DNA of 64,000 bases, taken from Nitrosomonadales bacterium (GTDB taxonomy: Bacteria > Pseudomonadota > Gammaproteobacteria > Burkholderiales > Gallionellaceae). This document shows positions 37,656 to 47,765 of the stretch, one piece after another. The position numbers and the translations under genes are program-made. The stretch is from assembly GCA_023259055.1 (NCBI GenBank), contig JAHFQZ010000005.1, forward strand, positions 1 through 64,000, written 5' to 3'. The notes beneath the pieces were generated by a model. It was not told the DNA's origin and did no database searches. It saw only the letters and a program-made list of their open reading frames with translations. Positions within the stretch are counted from its first letter, which is position 1. Every line of letters begins with the position of its first letter.

Positions 37656-37740
37656 TGGTGCCCAGAAGAGGACTCGAACCTCCACACCTTGCGGCACACG
37701 GACCTGAACCGTGCGCGTCTACCAATTCCGCCATCTGGGC
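37656..37740 (-). tRNA. tRNA-Leu (anticodon CAG)
   Basis: Read on the minus strand, GCCCAGA...TCTGGGC gives the acceptor stem with an encoded CCA end (37656-37658). The anticodon stem CACGG/CCGTG encloses the loop TTCAGGT, giving anticodon CAG. A long variable arm typical of tRNA-Leu (GTGCCGCAAGGTGT region) and the T-loop GTTCGAGTCC are present. Length 85 nt. Confidence 0.96.
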
Positions 37741-37761
37741 CAAGACTTGCTGAAGGCGCGC

Positions 37762-37790
37762 AATTTAATTGTTAAAGGATTTATTGTCAA
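37762..37790 (-). promoter_or_regulatory. Promoter of tRNA-Leu overlapping the rnr start codon
   Basis: On the minus strand a perfect TTGACA -35 (37790-37785) and TAAATT -10 (37767-37762) are separated by exactly 17 bp. The -10 is followed by GCGCGCC, the GC-rich discriminator typical of stringently controlled stable-RNA promoters. Transcription would begin about 15 bp before the tRNA. The -35 shares its last base with the first base of the rnr ATG on the other strand. Confidence 0.8.
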
Positions 37791-40054
37791 TGAAAAAGAA
37801 AAATAATTTACGTTTGCAAGACCCTTATTTGGAGCGCGAACGCGAGAAATACGAGCATCCTCTGCCGAGCCGCGAATTCACTTTGCAAATACTGACCGAG
37901 CAGGGTGCTCCGGTCAGCGACGAGGAGTTGTTGCAGTTGCTGCACATCGAGGCGGATGAAGAGGAATTGTTCGCACGCCGCCTGCGCGCGATGGAGCGCG
38001 ACGGGCAGATCATGCGTAATCGCAAGCGCGCGATTTGTGTGATGGAAAAGCTCGATCTGATCAAGGGCAAGGTGCAAGGGCATCCGGACGGTTTTGGCTT
38101 CCTGATCCCGGAGGACGACAGCCCCGATATGTTCCTCAGCGAGAAGGAAATGCACAAGGTGCTGCACGGCGATGTCGTACTGGTGCGGCAGAGCGGCGTG
38201 GATAGGCGCGGACGCCCGGAGGGCAAGATCGTCGAGGTGCTGGTGCGCGCCAACAATCGCGTAGTAGGCCGCTTGTATGAAGAGCACGGCATTCGCTTTA
38301 TTGTGGCGGAAAACCGGCGTATCACCCAGGACATCCTGGTCGCACCGGGAGAATCCGGTGGGGCCAAGGCGGGCCAGGTGGTGATGCTGGAAATTCTGCA
38401 ACAGCCCAGCAAGCACGCGCAACCGATAGGCCGCATTGTTGAAGTATTGGGCAACTATGCCGACCCCGGTATGGAGATCGAAATCGCATTACGCAAACAT
38501 GATCTGCCTCATGAATTTCCCAGGGATGTCGAAAAGCAGGCCAAGGCGATTTCTCCTGCCGTAGCGCCGGAAGACTGGACAGGACGGGAAGATATCCGCA
38601 GCCTGCCTCTGGTCACGATCGACGGGGAAACCGCGCGCGATTTCGACGATGCTGTGTACTGCGCACCGGAAAAAGGCGGCTACCGGCTGGTGGTGGCGAT
38701 TGCCGATGTCAGCCACTATGTGCATACGGGAGACGCGCTGGACCGCGAGGCGATTTTGCGCGGCAATTCAGTGTACTTTCCGCGCCGCGTGATTCCGATG
38801 CTGCCGGAGGAATTATCCAACGGCTTGTGTTCGTTGAATCCGAAGGTGGACCGGTTGTGCATGGTGTGCGACATGCATATCAGCAACAACGGAGATATCG
38901 AAAAATACCGTTTCTATCCGTCGGTGATGCATTCTCAAGCGCGGCTGACATACACGCAGGTGGCGGAAATGCTGGCGCAACCGGATGGCGAGTTGGCCAG
39001 GAGCATGTCGTCCATCGTGCCGCATTTGCAACATCTCTATGAGCTGTTTCAAAAATTGCTTAAAGCGCGCGAGAAGCGCGGTGCGATCGACTTCGAGACG
39101 GTCGAAACGCAGATGATCTTTACCGACCAGGGCAAGATCGAGCGCATCGTGCCGGTGGTGCGCAATGACGCGCATAAGCTGATTGAAGAGTGCATGCTGG
39201 CTGCCAACGTGTGTGCTGCGGGCTACCTGCATGAACACCAGCACACCGTGTTGTATCGCATCCACGAGGGGCCGACACCGGAAAAACTGGAAGGGCTGCG
39301 CGAATTCATGAAGGAGTTCGGTTTGCAGCTCACCGGCGGAGACGAACCGCAGGCCGCCGATTATTCCAAACTGCTCAAGCGCATCAAAGGCCGTCCCGAT
39401 GCGGGGCTGCTGCAAATGGTGATGCTGCGCTCATTGCGCCAGGCCAAGTACGAGCCGGAAAACGTCGGCCACTTCGGCCTGGGCTACGAGGCCTACACGC
39501 ACTTCACTTCGCCGATCCGCCGTTATCCAGATCTGCTGGTGCATCGCGCCATCAAGGCGGTATTGCACGGCAAGCAATACAAGCCCGCGCAGAAATGGGC
39601 CGAGCTGGGCGCCCACTGTTCGATGACCGAGCGCCGCGCCGACGACGCCACGCGCGATGTCGAGGCATGGCTGAAATGTTTCTACATGCGCGACCATCTC
39701 GGCAGCGTGTTCACCGGTACGGTTTCCTCAGTCACCGGCTTCGGCATGTTCGTTTCACTGGATGATCTCTATGTCGAAGGGCTGGTCCACATCTCCGAAC
39801 TCGGCAAGGATTATTACCAATTCGACGCCACCAAACACCAGCTGCTCGGCGAGCGTACCGGACAACGCTATCGCCTCGGTGATCGAGTGCGGGTGCGCGT
39901 CGTCAAGGTAGACATGGAAAGCACCAAGATCGATTTCGTGCTGGATGAAATCATCGAGAAATCCGACCACGGAAAACCCGGCCACGATCAGGCGCCGAAA
40001 CCGGAAAAAAAATCCGCAAAGAGCAAGCCCGGTGGAAAAAAACGACATGGCTGA
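37790..40054 (+). CDS. rnr: Ribonuclease R
   Basis: A 754-residue 3'-to-5' exoribonuclease. An N-terminal winged-helix region, cold-shock-like domains ([18 protein letters not shown]), the RNB catalytic domain with metal ligands in [34 protein letters not shown], an S1 domain ([17 protein letters not shown]) and a Lys-rich tail are present in order. It degrades structured RNA. The frame is open from 37769 by a TTG; the ATG at 37790 follows AAAGGA and is preferred. It overlaps rlmB by 8 bp. Confidence 0.97.
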   Translation: MKKKNNLRLQDPYLEREREKYEHPLPSREFTLQILTEQGAPVSDEELLQLLHIEADEEELFARRLRAMERDGQIMRNRKRAICVMEKLDLIKGKVQGHPDGFGFLIPEDDSPDMFLSEKEMHKVLHGDVVLVRQSGVDRRGRPEGKIVEVLVRANNRVVGRLYEEHGIRFIVAENRRITQDILVAPGESGGAKAGQVVMLEILQQPSKHAQPIGRIVEVLGNYADPGMEIEIALRKHDLPHEFPRDVEKQAKAISPAVAPEDWTGREDIRSLPLVTIDGETARDFDDAVYCAPEKGGYRLVVAIADVSHYVHTGDALDREAILRGNSVYFPRRVIPMLPEELSNGLCSLNPKVDRLCMVCDMHISNNGDIEKYRFYPSVMHSQARLTYTQVAEMLAQPDGELARSMSSIVPHLQHLYELFQKLLKAREKRGAIDFETVETQMIFTDQGKIERIVPVVRNDAHKLIEECMLAANVCAAGYLHEHQHTVLYRIHEGPTPEKLEGLREFMKEFGLQLTGGDEPQAADYSKLLKRIKGRPDAGLLQMVMLRSLRQAKYEPENVGHFGLGYEAYTHFTSPIRRYPDLLVHRAIKAVLHGKQYKPAQKWAELGAHCSMTERRADDATRDVEAWLKCFYMRDHLGSVFTGTVSSVTGFGMFVSLDDLYVEGLVHISELGKDYYQFDATKHQLLGERTGQRYRLGDRVRVRVVKVDMESTKIDFVLDEIIEKSDHGKPGHDQAPKPEKKSAKSKPGGKKRHG

Positions 40055-40784
40055 TCTGCGGCTGATTTACGGATTTCACGCGGTCACTTCGCGTATCCGC
40101 CAGAATCCCGATGGCGTGCTGGAAATCTACCTGCAAGCGCAACGCCAGGATCCGCGAATGCGCGACCTGATCAAGCTCGCTGAATCGAGTGGCGTGCGCA
40201 TCATCCCGATAGAAGCGGCGCGCCTCGACGGCATGGCGGGCAACGCGCGCCATCAGGGTGTCGCGGCGCGCGTCGATGCGGCGCAGCGGGTGCAGCATCT
40301 GGAGGATGTGCTGGACACGCTCAGCGAGCCGCCGCTGCTGCTGGTGCTGGATGGCGTGCAGGACCCGCATAATCTCGGCGCCTGCCTGCGCAGCGCCGAC
40401 GCATTCGGCGTACACGCGGTGATCGCCCCGAAAGACCGTGCGGTCGGCATCACCGCCACGGTGGAAAAGGTCGCCTGCGGCGCGGCGGAAACCGTGCCGT
40501 ACATCACCGTCACCAATCTCGCGCGCACGCTGCGCGAATTGCAGGAACGCGACATCTGGGTAGTTGGCGCAGCGGGAGAGGCCGAGCATGACTTGAATGG
40601 CTTTAAGCACGCTGGCGCGCTGGCCTGGGTGCTGGGCGCGGAAGGCGAAGGCCTACGCCGCCTGACGCGCGAAACCTGCGACGAGCTGGTGCGCATCCCG
40701 ATGCTGGGCAGTGTGGAAAGTTTGAATGTTTCGGTGAGTGCAGGCATCTGCCTTTTCGAGGCGCGGCGGCAGCGGGCAAAGTAG
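40047..40784 (+). CDS. rlmB: 23S rRNA (guanosine-2251-2'-O)-methyltransferase RlmB
   Basis: A 245-residue SPOUT-class methyltransferase. A short substrate-binding N domain ([19 protein letters not shown]) is followed by the knotted catalytic domain with motifs [29 protein letters not shown] and [19 protein letters not shown]. It methylates G2251 in the ribosomal P loop. The frame opens upstream inside rnr, but ATG 40047 (MADLRLIYG) is the family start. The rnr-rlmB pair is conserved in proteobacteria. Confidence 0.97.
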   Translation: MADLRLIYGFHAVTSRIRQNPDGVLEIYLQAQRQDPRMRDLIKLAESSGVRIIPIEAARLDGMAGNARHQGVAARVDAAQRVQHLEDVLDTLSEPPLLLVLDGVQDPHNLGACLRSADAFGVHAVIAPKDRAVGITATVEKVACGAAETVPYITVTNLARTLRELQERDIWVVGAAGEAEHDLNGFKHAGALAWVLGAEGEGLRRLTRETCDELVRIPMLGSVESLNVSVSAGICLFEARRQRAK

Positions 40785-40821
40785 CGGCATACCGGATCAA
40801 TAGGGATAACTGTCCGGGCCA

Positions 40822-43800
40822 ATGAATCCTCCAAAGGTGATTCAAATGACTCTAAAAACTAAATTCAGCTCACTTAAAGCACGTCTCATCATTGTTCTTT
40901 TGTTGATGGTTCTTTTGCCGGCTTTAATAATCGGCTGGCTGGCCAGTAACACGATGTTTGAGAACATCAGGACAGAGCGAATAAAGGACGTGGGTCATAT
41001 TGCCAATGCCAAGCATAGTCAGCTGGTGATGGTATTGACTCGGGCAAATGCCAGGGCGGATCATTTCCTGTCGGACTTGAGCGCCCAATGCAACGGCAAC
41101 TCTGTCAAGCTGAATCAAAATTGCGCCACCGGTTTGATCAGGTCATACCTGGCCTCGGAAGGGGCCATAGGGGCGACCCTGCGCAGGAAAGGTAGTGATC
41201 TGACTATTGGAGCCTCCGCGACACGAAATGAAGAGGACGTCAAGTTTCAAGCCGGGCAACTGGCAAAATTTTCCGGAACAGGTCCTGATAACAACCGCTC
41301 GTATTTCGTTTCAGTGGCGGAAGAATCGGCTGGATTGCAGTTGGAAATTACCTACCCATCATCGGTGCTTGAGCCTGTTTTTAACCCGCCGCCCACAGAG
41401 CTGGGACTCTCAGGGGAGACCTTTCTGGTGGATGGCGAGGGTTATTTCGTCACTAGGCCAAAATACCCTCCTACGCAAGGGAATGACCGTCCTGTTACCA
41501 CACGTCCGATGCAGTCTTGCTTGAGTGGGCAATCGAGTGAAGCTCTTGATCTGGATTATCGGGATGTGGCAATCATTCATGCCTTCCGCTTTGTTCCGGA
41601 ATTTGGCTCGGCTTGTATCAAGGCCAACATCAACCAGGATGAAGCGTTTGCCCCATTAAAATTACTGGTACGGCGATTATTTATTGTTTTATTTCTATTC
41701 TGCGCAATCCTGATTATAACGACTGTCTATCTTGCCAAACGCATCGTGAATCCGATAACCCGGCTCACGAAAGTAGCCAGAGCCGTCGCAACCGGTGATT
41801 ACAGTACACGGATTGACGTGGCAGGGAGCGATGAAATCTCGGAGCTGGCCACTTCATTCAACCTTATGACTAATTGGCTACAAGCTGCGCAGCAGCATGA
41901 GGCCGAAGCACTGAAAGAATTGCGGGTGATGCTGAATGCATCAGGCGAAGGTTTCTGGAAGGTGGATCAGTTCGGCCGGATCGTCGAAGTCAATGACGCC
42001 TATTGCCGACTCATTGGTTATACCGGAGACGAGATAGTCGGCGCGCATATCTCAAAATTTGAGGCCTTGGAACAAACACCGGAGGCTGTTGCAGCTCATA
42101 TTCAGCGTGTTGTTGAGCGGGGGTCTGACCGTTTTGAAACCAAGCACCGCCATCGTGACGGGCATCTGGTCGATATCGAGGTAATCACTTCTTTTATTGC
42201 GGAGACGAATTGTCTCATTGTGTTCTTGCATGACGTGACCGAGCGTAAGCGGATTGAGGATACATTGCGTGTTGCCGCCGTCACGTTCGAAACACAGGAC
42301 GCCATCGTGATTACCGGACCGGATGGAAACATCATACGCGTCAATCAGGCCTTTCAGGACATCACCGGCTATCGCGCGGAAGAGGTGATCGGAAAGAATG
42401 CGCGCATCCTGCAGTCCGGGCTCCACGATAAGGCTTTCTATCAGGCTATGTGGTCGAAATTGCTCGACAACGGCAAGTGGTCTGGCGAAATTATGGATAG
42501 ACGCAAGAATGGCGAGGTCTATCCTAAGTTCATGACCATCACGGCGCTTTACGACGACCATCATCAGGTAACGCACTACGTTTCGGTGTCCAGCGACATT
42601 AGCCAGCGCAAACTGGCCGAGCAGGAGATTCACCAGCTCGCCTTCTACGATACGCTGACCAATCTGCCGAACAGGCGCTTGTTGATGGATCGCATGAAGC
42701 AGGCATTCGCCATCAGCAAGCGCAGCGGGCAATATGGCGCGCTGATGTTCCTCGATCTTGATCATTTCAAAACACTCAATGACACCCAGGGCCATGACAT
42801 CGGCGATTTGCTGCTGTTAGAGGTTGCCAGGCGCTTGGAATCCTCTGTGCGCAATAGCGATACCGTAGCGCGTTGGGGCGGTGATGAATTTGTGGTGGTG
42901 CTGGGATCGCTGAGTGCTGTCACCGCTGAGGCTGCCGCGAGGGCAGAGCTGGTTGCCGAGAAGGTACGCACCGCATTGAACCGGCCATACCAGCTCGGCG
43001 ATTACACCCATCACACCACGCCGAGTATCGGCATCGTGCTGTTTCGCGGGCAACAGGAAAGTCTGGAAAATCTGTTTAAACATGCTGACTCCGCCATGTA
43101 TCAGGCCAAATCGGCGGGGCGCAATGCCATCCGTTTTTTCGACCCGGACATGCAGGCTGCTATCGAAGCGCGCTCCCTGATGGAAGGCGAATTGCGCCTG
43201 GCTCTCGAAAAACAACAATTTCGTCTGTACTACCAGATTCAGGTGGACAGCCAGCGCCGTTCGCTGGGCGCGGAAGCGCTGCTGCGCTGGGAGCATCCGG
43301 AACGCGGCCTGGTTTCGCCTATGCAATTCATCCCGCTGACCGAAGAAACCGGACTGATCGTTCCGATCGGCTTGTGGGTGATGCAAACCGCCTGCGCCCA
43401 ACTCAAGGTATGGGAGCATGATGCATTGACCCGCGATCTGACACTGGCAGTAAACGTCAGCGCCAGACAATTCCATCAGGCCGATTTTGTCGCCCAAGTG
43501 CAGCGAGTGTTGCTGGAAAGCGGTGCGAAGTCTTCTCACCTCAAACTGGAACTGACCGAGAGTACCGTGCTTAGAAATGTCCAGGACACTATCACCAAGA
43601 TGCATGAAATAAAAATGCTTGGCGTAAATTTTTCGATGGACGACTTCGGTACCGGTTATTCTTCGCTGCAATATCTGAAACGCCTGCCGCTGGATCAAAT
43701 CAAGATCGACCGATCCTTTGTGCTCGACATCACCAGCGACCCGAACGATGCCGTTATCGTGCAGACCATCATCGCGATGACCCATGCACTGGGTTTGCAC

Positions 43801-43935
43801 GTGATTGCCGAAGGGGTGGAAACCGAGGCGCAGCGCGACTTTCTGGATAAGCACGGCTGCCATGCATTCCAGGGTTATCTGTTCGGCAAGCCGGTGCCGG
43901 TAGAACAGTTTGAGGTGTTATTGAAGCGGCAATAA
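40822..43935 (+). CDS. Membrane sensor with HAMP, PAS, GGDEF and EAL domains
   Basis: A 1037-residue c-di-GMP enzyme. Two membrane segments (~20-43 and ~283-303) flank a periplasmic sensor region. Then come HAMP (~304-357), PAS (~365-480), a second PAS (~485-600, FETQDAIVITGPDGNIIRVNQ), GGDEF (~625-780; RWGGDEF intact) and EAL (~795-1035). The EAL domain keeps EALLRWEHP, LELTEST, DDFGTGYSS, IKIDRSF and EGVET, so both synthesis and hydrolysis of c-di-GMP are possible. An ATG at 40846 is an alternative start. The monocistronic gene begins 37 bp after rlmB. Confidence 0.93.
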   Translation: MNPPKVIQMTLKTKFSSLKARLIIVLLLMVLLPALIIGWLASNTMFENIRTERIKDVGHIANAKHSQLVMVLTRANARADHFLSDLSAQCNGNSVKLNQNCATGLIRSYLASEGAIGATLRRKGSDLTIGASATRNEEDVKFQAGQLAKFSGTGPDNNRSYFVSVAEESAGLQLEITYPSSVLEPVFNPPPTELGLSGETFLVDGEGYFVTRPKYPPTQGNDRPVTTRPMQSCLSGQSSEALDLDYRDVAIIHAFRFVPEFGSACIKANINQDEAFAPLKLLVRRLFIVLFLFCAILIITTVYLAKRIVNPITRLTKVARAVATGDYSTRIDVAGSDEISELATSFNLMTNWLQAAQQHEAEALKELRVMLNASGEGFWKVDQFGRIVEVNDAYCRLIGYTGDEIVGAHISKFEALEQTPEAVAAHIQRVVERGSDRFETKHRHRDGHLVDIEVITSFIAETNCLIVFLHDVTERKRIEDTLRVAAVTFETQDAIVITGPDGNIIRVNQAFQDITGYRAEEVIGKNARILQSGLHDKAFYQAMWSKLLDNGKWSGEIMDRRKNGEVYPKFMTITALYDDHHQVTHYVSVSSDISQRKLAEQEIHQLAFYDTLTNLPNRRLLMDRMKQAFAISKRSGQYGALMFLDLDHFKTLNDTQGHDIGDLLLLEVARRLESSVRNSDTVARWGGDEFVVVLGSLSAVTAEAAARAELVAEKVRTALNRPYQLGDYTHHTTPSIGIVLFRGQQESLENLFKHADSAMYQAKSAGRNAIRFFDPDMQAAIEARSLMEGELRLALEKQQFRLYYQIQVDSQRRSLGAEALLRWEHPERGLVSPMQFIPLTEETGLIVPIGLWVMQTACAQLKVWEHDALTRDLTLAVNVSARQFHQADFVAQVQRVLLESGAKSSHLKLELTESTVLRNVQDTITKMHEIKMLGVNFSMDDFGTGYSSLQYLKRLPLDQIKIDRSFVLDITSDPNDAVIVQTIIAMTHALGLHVIAEGVETEAQRDFLDKHGCHAFQGYLFGKPVPVEQFEVLLKRQ

Positions 43936-43983
43936 GTTACAGTAGCATTTCCTAAGCTGTCCGCAGTGTGAAAAAGGAGGTGC

Positions 43984-44613
43984 ATGATGTTTCGTAACCG
44001 TGAAGATGCCGCTCAGCGGCTGGCGGAAGCTCTTGTGCAATATCGCGGCCAGCATCCGCTGGTGCTGGCGATTCCGCGCGGTGCGGTGCCGATGGCCAAA
44101 ATTATTGCCGATGCACTGGGCGGCGAGGTGGACGTGGTGCTGGTGCGCAAACTGCGCGCGCCGGGCAATCCAGAATTCGCCATCGGCGCGGTGGACGAGA
44201 CCGGCTGGACCTATCTCGGCGACTATGCCGGGCGGGTGGCGGGCAGCACGGAATACATCGAAGCCGAAAAGGAAACCCAACTCAAGGTAATGCGCGAGCG
44301 GCGCTCCAGCTATACGCCGGTACGTCCGCCGCTCGACCCGGCAGGACGCATCGTCATCGTGGTGGACGATGGCTTGGCCACAGGATCCACGATGATTGCC
44401 GCACTGCATTCGCTACGCGCAAAGTCCCCGAAAAAACTGATCTGCGCGGTGCCGGTAGCACCGCCGGATACGCTCGCCAAGGTGGAACCCTATGCCGACG
44501 AGGTAGTGTGCCTGAGCGCGCCGGCGATGTTTTATGCGGTGGGGCAGTTCTACCAGTCTTTCCCCCAGGTGAGCGATGAGGAAGTGATCGCGCTGCTGGG
44601 GGCGGCTTCATAA
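43984..44613 (+). CDS. Phosphoribosyltransferase-domain protein (COG1926-like)
   Basis: A 209-residue protein. The PRPP-binding loop reads IVVDDGLATGSTM (residues ~123-135), and the N-terminal region HPLVLAIPRGAVPMAKIIADAL matches the predicted phosphoribosyltransferases of COG1926. The substrate is unknown. GGAGGTGC lies just before the tandem ATGs at 43984/43987. It is the first of a same-strand series leading to archease and RtcB, so a role in nucleotide or RNA metabolism is possible but not shown. Confidence 0.82.
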   Translation: MMFRNREDAAQRLAEALVQYRGQHPLVLAIPRGAVPMAKIIADALGGEVDVVLVRKLRAPGNPEFAIGAVDETGWTYLGDYAGRVAGSTEYIEAEKETQLKVMRERRSSYTPVRPPLDPAGRIVIVVDDGLATGSTMIAALHSLRAKSPKKLICAVPVAPPDTLAKVEPYADEVVCLSAPAMFYAVGQFYQSFPQVSDEEVIALLGAAS

Positions 44614-44659
44614 CGACCGGCGCTGAGACCGAACCAGCGCGGCTGCAAGCGGAGCTGAC

Positions 44660-45679
44660 ATGCGTCCGACATTCCATCCTGATCTGGTAAACGGTTCTGC
44701 GGGAGACCCCGTGCTGTTTGTCGATTGCCTGTTCGAACGGCGCGCACTGATGTTTGATCTGGGCGACATCCGGGCGCTGTCGCCGCGCAAACTGTTGCGC
44801 ATCAGCCATGTGTTTGTCACCCATGCCCATATGGATCATTTCATCAGCTTCGATTGGCTGCTGCGCATACTGCTGGGACGTGAAAAGGATCTGCAGTTAT
44901 TCGGCCCGCCCGGTTTTCTGGCGCAGGTGGAGCACAAGCTGCGCGCATACACATGGAATCTGGTGCAAAACTATGCGTCCGATTTTACGCTGCGCGTTAC
45001 CGAGATGGATGGCAAAGGGGCAGGGCGATGCGCCACCTTCCGTTGCCACAGTTCTTTTAGCCGCGAAGACGAGAAAAGCGTGGCCTTCCCGGAGAATATC
45101 TTGCTGAACGAGCCCGCCATGCAGGTGCGTTGCACCTTGCTCGACCACGGCGGTATCCCTTGTCTGGGTTATGCCCTGCAGGAACAGGCGCACGTCAATG
45201 TGTGGAAGAACCGCCTGCAGGAACTCGGCCTGCCGGTGGGAGCATGGCTGCGCGAATTGAAGCAGGCGGTGTTACGCAACGAACCGGAGCAATGGCAGAT
45301 GCGCGTGGCCTGGCGCGAGAACGGCGCTGGGCAGGAACGGATATTGTCGCTGGCCGAGCTGAAGCCCGCACTGCGCATCGTGCCCGGCCAGAAAATCGTC
45401 TATGTCACCGATGTCGCATGGCATGAGGATAATGTGGCGCGCATCGTCGAGTTGTCGCGCAATGCCGACCTGCTATATATAGAGGCGGCTTTCATGGAGC
45501 GTGACGCCGAACACGGGCAGCGCAAATTTCACCTGACCGCGCGCCAGTCAGGCGAGATCGCACGCGCCGCGAATGCCGGCTGCGTCATCCCGCTGCATTT
45601 TTCGCCGCGCTATACGGGCGGGGACGCAGAATTGCTGCGCGAAGAAGTGGCGGCGGCGTTTGGCGGTAAAGTGCTGTAA
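44660..45679 (+). CDS. Metallo-beta-lactamase-fold hydrolase, RNase Z-like
   Basis: A 339-residue protein with the HAHMDH zinc motif (His55, His57, Asp59, His60). A downstream Asp lies in [12 protein letters not shown], and a C-terminal His in [13 protein letters not shown]. The order and the N-terminal [24 protein letters not shown] resemble RNase Z/ElaC, but the protein carries an unusual internal extension and no clear tRNA-binding exosite was recognised. It may be a tRNA 3' processing or related phosphodiesterase. It is followed 16 bp later by archease. Confidence 0.78.
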   Translation: MRPTFHPDLVNGSAGDPVLFVDCLFERRALMFDLGDIRALSPRKLLRISHVFVTHAHMDHFISFDWLLRILLGREKDLQLFGPPGFLAQVEHKLRAYTWNLVQNYASDFTLRVTEMDGKGAGRCATFRCHSSFSREDEKSVAFPENILLNEPAMQVRCTLLDHGGIPCLGYALQEQAHVNVWKNRLQELGLPVGAWLRELKQAVLRNEPEQWQMRVAWRENGAGQERILSLAELKPALRIVPGQKIVYVTDVAWHEDNVARIVELSRNADLLYIEAAFMERDAEHGQRKFHLTARQSGEIARAANAGCVIPLHFSPRYTGGDAELLREEVAAAFGGKVL

Positions 45680-45695
45680 GAACCTGGGATACAAA

Positions 45696-46121
45696 ATGAC
45701 ATCTGCTGCCCGCTGGGAACATTTTCCCCATCAAGCCGATATCGGCGTGCGTGGTCTGGGCGCGACGCTGGCCGAGGCTTTCGAGCAGGCTGCGTTGGCG
45801 CTGACCGCGGTGATCACCGACCTTGCGATTGTGGAACCAAAGGAAATGATCCAGCTTACTTGCATGGCGCCCAATACCGAGCTGCTGCTGGTCGACTGGC
45901 TGAATAGTTTGAACTTCGAAATGATCACGCGCAACATGCTGTTCAGCCGTTTTGAAGTGCATCTGGAAGAAAACCGCCTCACTGCGCAGGCTTGGGGAGA
46001 GGCGCTGGAGATAGCACGACACCGACCTGCAGTCGAAGTGAAAGGCGCGACCTATACAGCGTTAAAGGTTGCGCAACAATCCGACGGCGGCTGGTTCGCG
46101 CAATGTGTGGTGGATGTGTAG
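45696..46121 (+). CDS. Archease (RtcB cofactor)
   Basis: A 141-residue protein with the archease N-terminal signature [27 protein letters not shown], the [21 protein letters not shown] centre, and the [14 protein letters not shown]-terminal strand. Archease promotes guanylylation and turnover of the RNA ligase RtcB, which is encoded next. The frame opens earlier inside the upstream gene; ATG 45696 is the family start. Confidence 0.93.
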   Translation: MTSAARWEHFPHQADIGVRGLGATLAEAFEQAALALTAVITDLAIVEPKEMIQLTCMAPNTELLLVDWLNSLNFEMITRNMLFSRFEVHLEENRLTAQAWGEALEIARHRPAVEVKGATYTALKVAQQSDGGWFAQCVVDV

Positions 46122-46171
46122 GATTATAGGGTGATAGCGATTAACCCTTGGCCGGACGAGCCGGAGCCAAG

Positions 46172-46206
46172 CATGTAGCATGTAGCATGTAGCATGTAGC
46201 ATGTAG
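46172..46206 (+). repeat. Five tandem copies of CATGTAG
   Basis: A 7-bp unit CATGTAG is repeated five times without interruption, running directly into the palindromic element at 46202. The simple-sequence array lies between archease and rtcB and could vary in copy number. Confidence 0.9.
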
Positions 46207-46279
46207 CCCGGATGAAACGCAGTGCAATCCGGGGAAAGCCGCAACTCCCGGATTCCGCTAACGCTGCATCCGGGCTACG
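46202..46279. repeat. Palindromic GTAGCCCGGATG...CATCCGGGCTAC element
   Basis: GTAGCCCGGATG at 46203-46214 and GCATCCGGGCTAC ending at 46278 are inverted arms. Inside, CAATCCGGGG and CTCCCGGATTCCGC form a second inverted pair. This matches a dispersed REP/BIME-like element found in beta- and gammaproteobacterial intergenic regions. It ends about 25 bp before the rtcB start. Confidence 0.85.
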
Positions 46280-46303
46280 AAATCTGATGACGGAGGAATC
46301 GCC

Positions 46304-47734
46304 ATGGACCTCGCGCTGTTTGAACGCAAATCCGAATTCGAATGGCGTATCAAACCGTTCGGCAGGATGCATGTGCCGGGCGTGATCTTCGCCAGCGAGA
46401 CGCTGATGCGCGAGATGGATGCCAAGGTGTATGAACAGGTCACCAATGTCGCGATGTTGCCGGGCATCGTCAACGCATCCTGGGCGATGCCGGATGCGCA
46501 CTGGGGCTATGGCTTCCCGATCGGCGGCGTGGCAGCTTTCGATGCCGACGCGGGCGGCGTGGTGTCGGCGGGCGGCGTGGGTTTCGACATCTCCTGCGGC
46601 GTGCGCACGCTTCTGACCGGCCTGCGTATCGAAGACATCGACAAGGTGAAGGTGCGGCTCGCTGATGCGCTGTATCACGCGATCCCCGCGGGCATGGGCA
46701 GCACCGGCGCGATCAGGCTGGATGATGCGGAGATGGACAGGATGCTGCGCGGCGGCGCGCGCTGGGCGGTGAAACGTGGCTTTGGTACGGAAGCTGACCT
46801 GGAGCGCATCGAAGAGGGCGGCTGCATGCACGGGGCCGATCCTTTGCAGGTTTCCGATCAGGCCAAGAAGCGCCAGCGCGACGAGATGGGCACGCTCGGC
46901 TCCGGCAACCATTATCTTGAAATACAGCAGGTAACTGACGTGTATGCACCGCAGATCGCCGCAGCATTCGGCGTGAAGGCGGGTGATATCGTGATCAGTA
47001 TCCATTGTGGTTCGCGCGGCCTCGGCCACCAGATCGGCACCGAATTCCTCAAGCGCATGGTGATGGCCGCACCCGGCTACGGCATCGAACTGCCTGACCG
47101 GGAACTGGCCTGCGCACCGATCGAGTCTCCGCTCGGGAAGGAATATCTCGGCGCGATGCGCGCGGCGATCAATTGCGCGCTGGCCAATCGCCAGATACTC
47201 ACCCATCTCACGCGCCAGGTGTTTTCGGCAGTGTTGCCGCAGGCGCGCTTGTCGCTGTTGTATGACGTGTCGCATAACACCTGCAAGGTGGAAGAACACA
47301 AGGTAGACGGGCGGATAAAGAAACTCCACGTGCATCGCAAGGGAGCCACGCGCGCCTTCGGACCGGGGCATCCCGATCTGCCTCGCGAGTTGCGGGATGC
47401 CGGTCAGCCGGTGCTGATCGGCGGCAGCATGGGCACGTCTTCGTATATTCTGGCAGGGACGGAACAGGGCATGCAGCTTGCCTTTGGCTCCGCCTGCCAC
47501 GGCGCGGGGCGCGCGATGAGCCGCCATCAGGCGCTGCACAACTGGAACGGAAAGAATGTGGTCAATGAATTGGCCGGGTGCGGCATCCTGATTCGCAGTC
47601 CCTCTATGCGCGGTGTTGCAGAAGAAGCGCCGGGCGCGTACAAGGATGTCAGAGAAGTGGTCGATGCGGCCGATCATGCAGGCTTGGCGCGCAAAGTGGC
47701 GCGGGTGGTGCCGCTAATTTGCATTAAGGGATAG
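46304..47734 (+). CDS. rtcB: RNA-splicing ligase RtcB
   Basis: A 476-residue GTP/Mn-dependent ligase that joins 2',3'-cyclic phosphate or 3'-phosphate ends to 5'-OH ends. Signature segments are VGFDISCGVR with the metal-binding Cys, HCGSRGLGHQIG, YDVSHNTCKVEEH, VHRKGATRAFGPGHP near the guanylylated His region, and the C-terminal YKDVREVVDAADHAGLARKVARVVPL. GGAGGA precedes the ATG. Archease lies upstream. Confidence 0.96.
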   Translation: MDLALFERKSEFEWRIKPFGRMHVPGVIFASETLMREMDAKVYEQVTNVAMLPGIVNASWAMPDAHWGYGFPIGGVAAFDADAGGVVSAGGVGFDISCGVRTLLTGLRIEDIDKVKVRLADALYHAIPAGMGSTGAIRLDDAEMDRMLRGGARWAVKRGFGTEADLERIEEGGCMHGADPLQVSDQAKKRQRDEMGTLGSGNHYLEIQQVTDVYAPQIAAAFGVKAGDIVISIHCGSRGLGHQIGTEFLKRMVMAAPGYGIELPDRELACAPIESPLGKEYLGAMRAAINCALANRQILTHLTRQVFSAVLPQARLSLLYDVSHNTCKVEEHKVDGRIKKLHVHRKGATRAFGPGHPDLPRELRDAGQPVLIGGSMGTSSYILAGTEQGMQLAFGSACHGAGRAMSRHQALHNWNGKNVVNELAGCGILIRSPSMRGVAEEAPGAYKDVREVVDAADHAGLARKVARVVPLICIKG

Positions 47735-47765
47735 TTGTTGAAGTATTTTCGAAATGAGGTGAACC

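Noticed and set aside
46124-47677. 517-codon minus-strand frame antisense to rtcB
   Set aside because: Shadow frame that also runs through the palindromic repeat and CATGTAG array.
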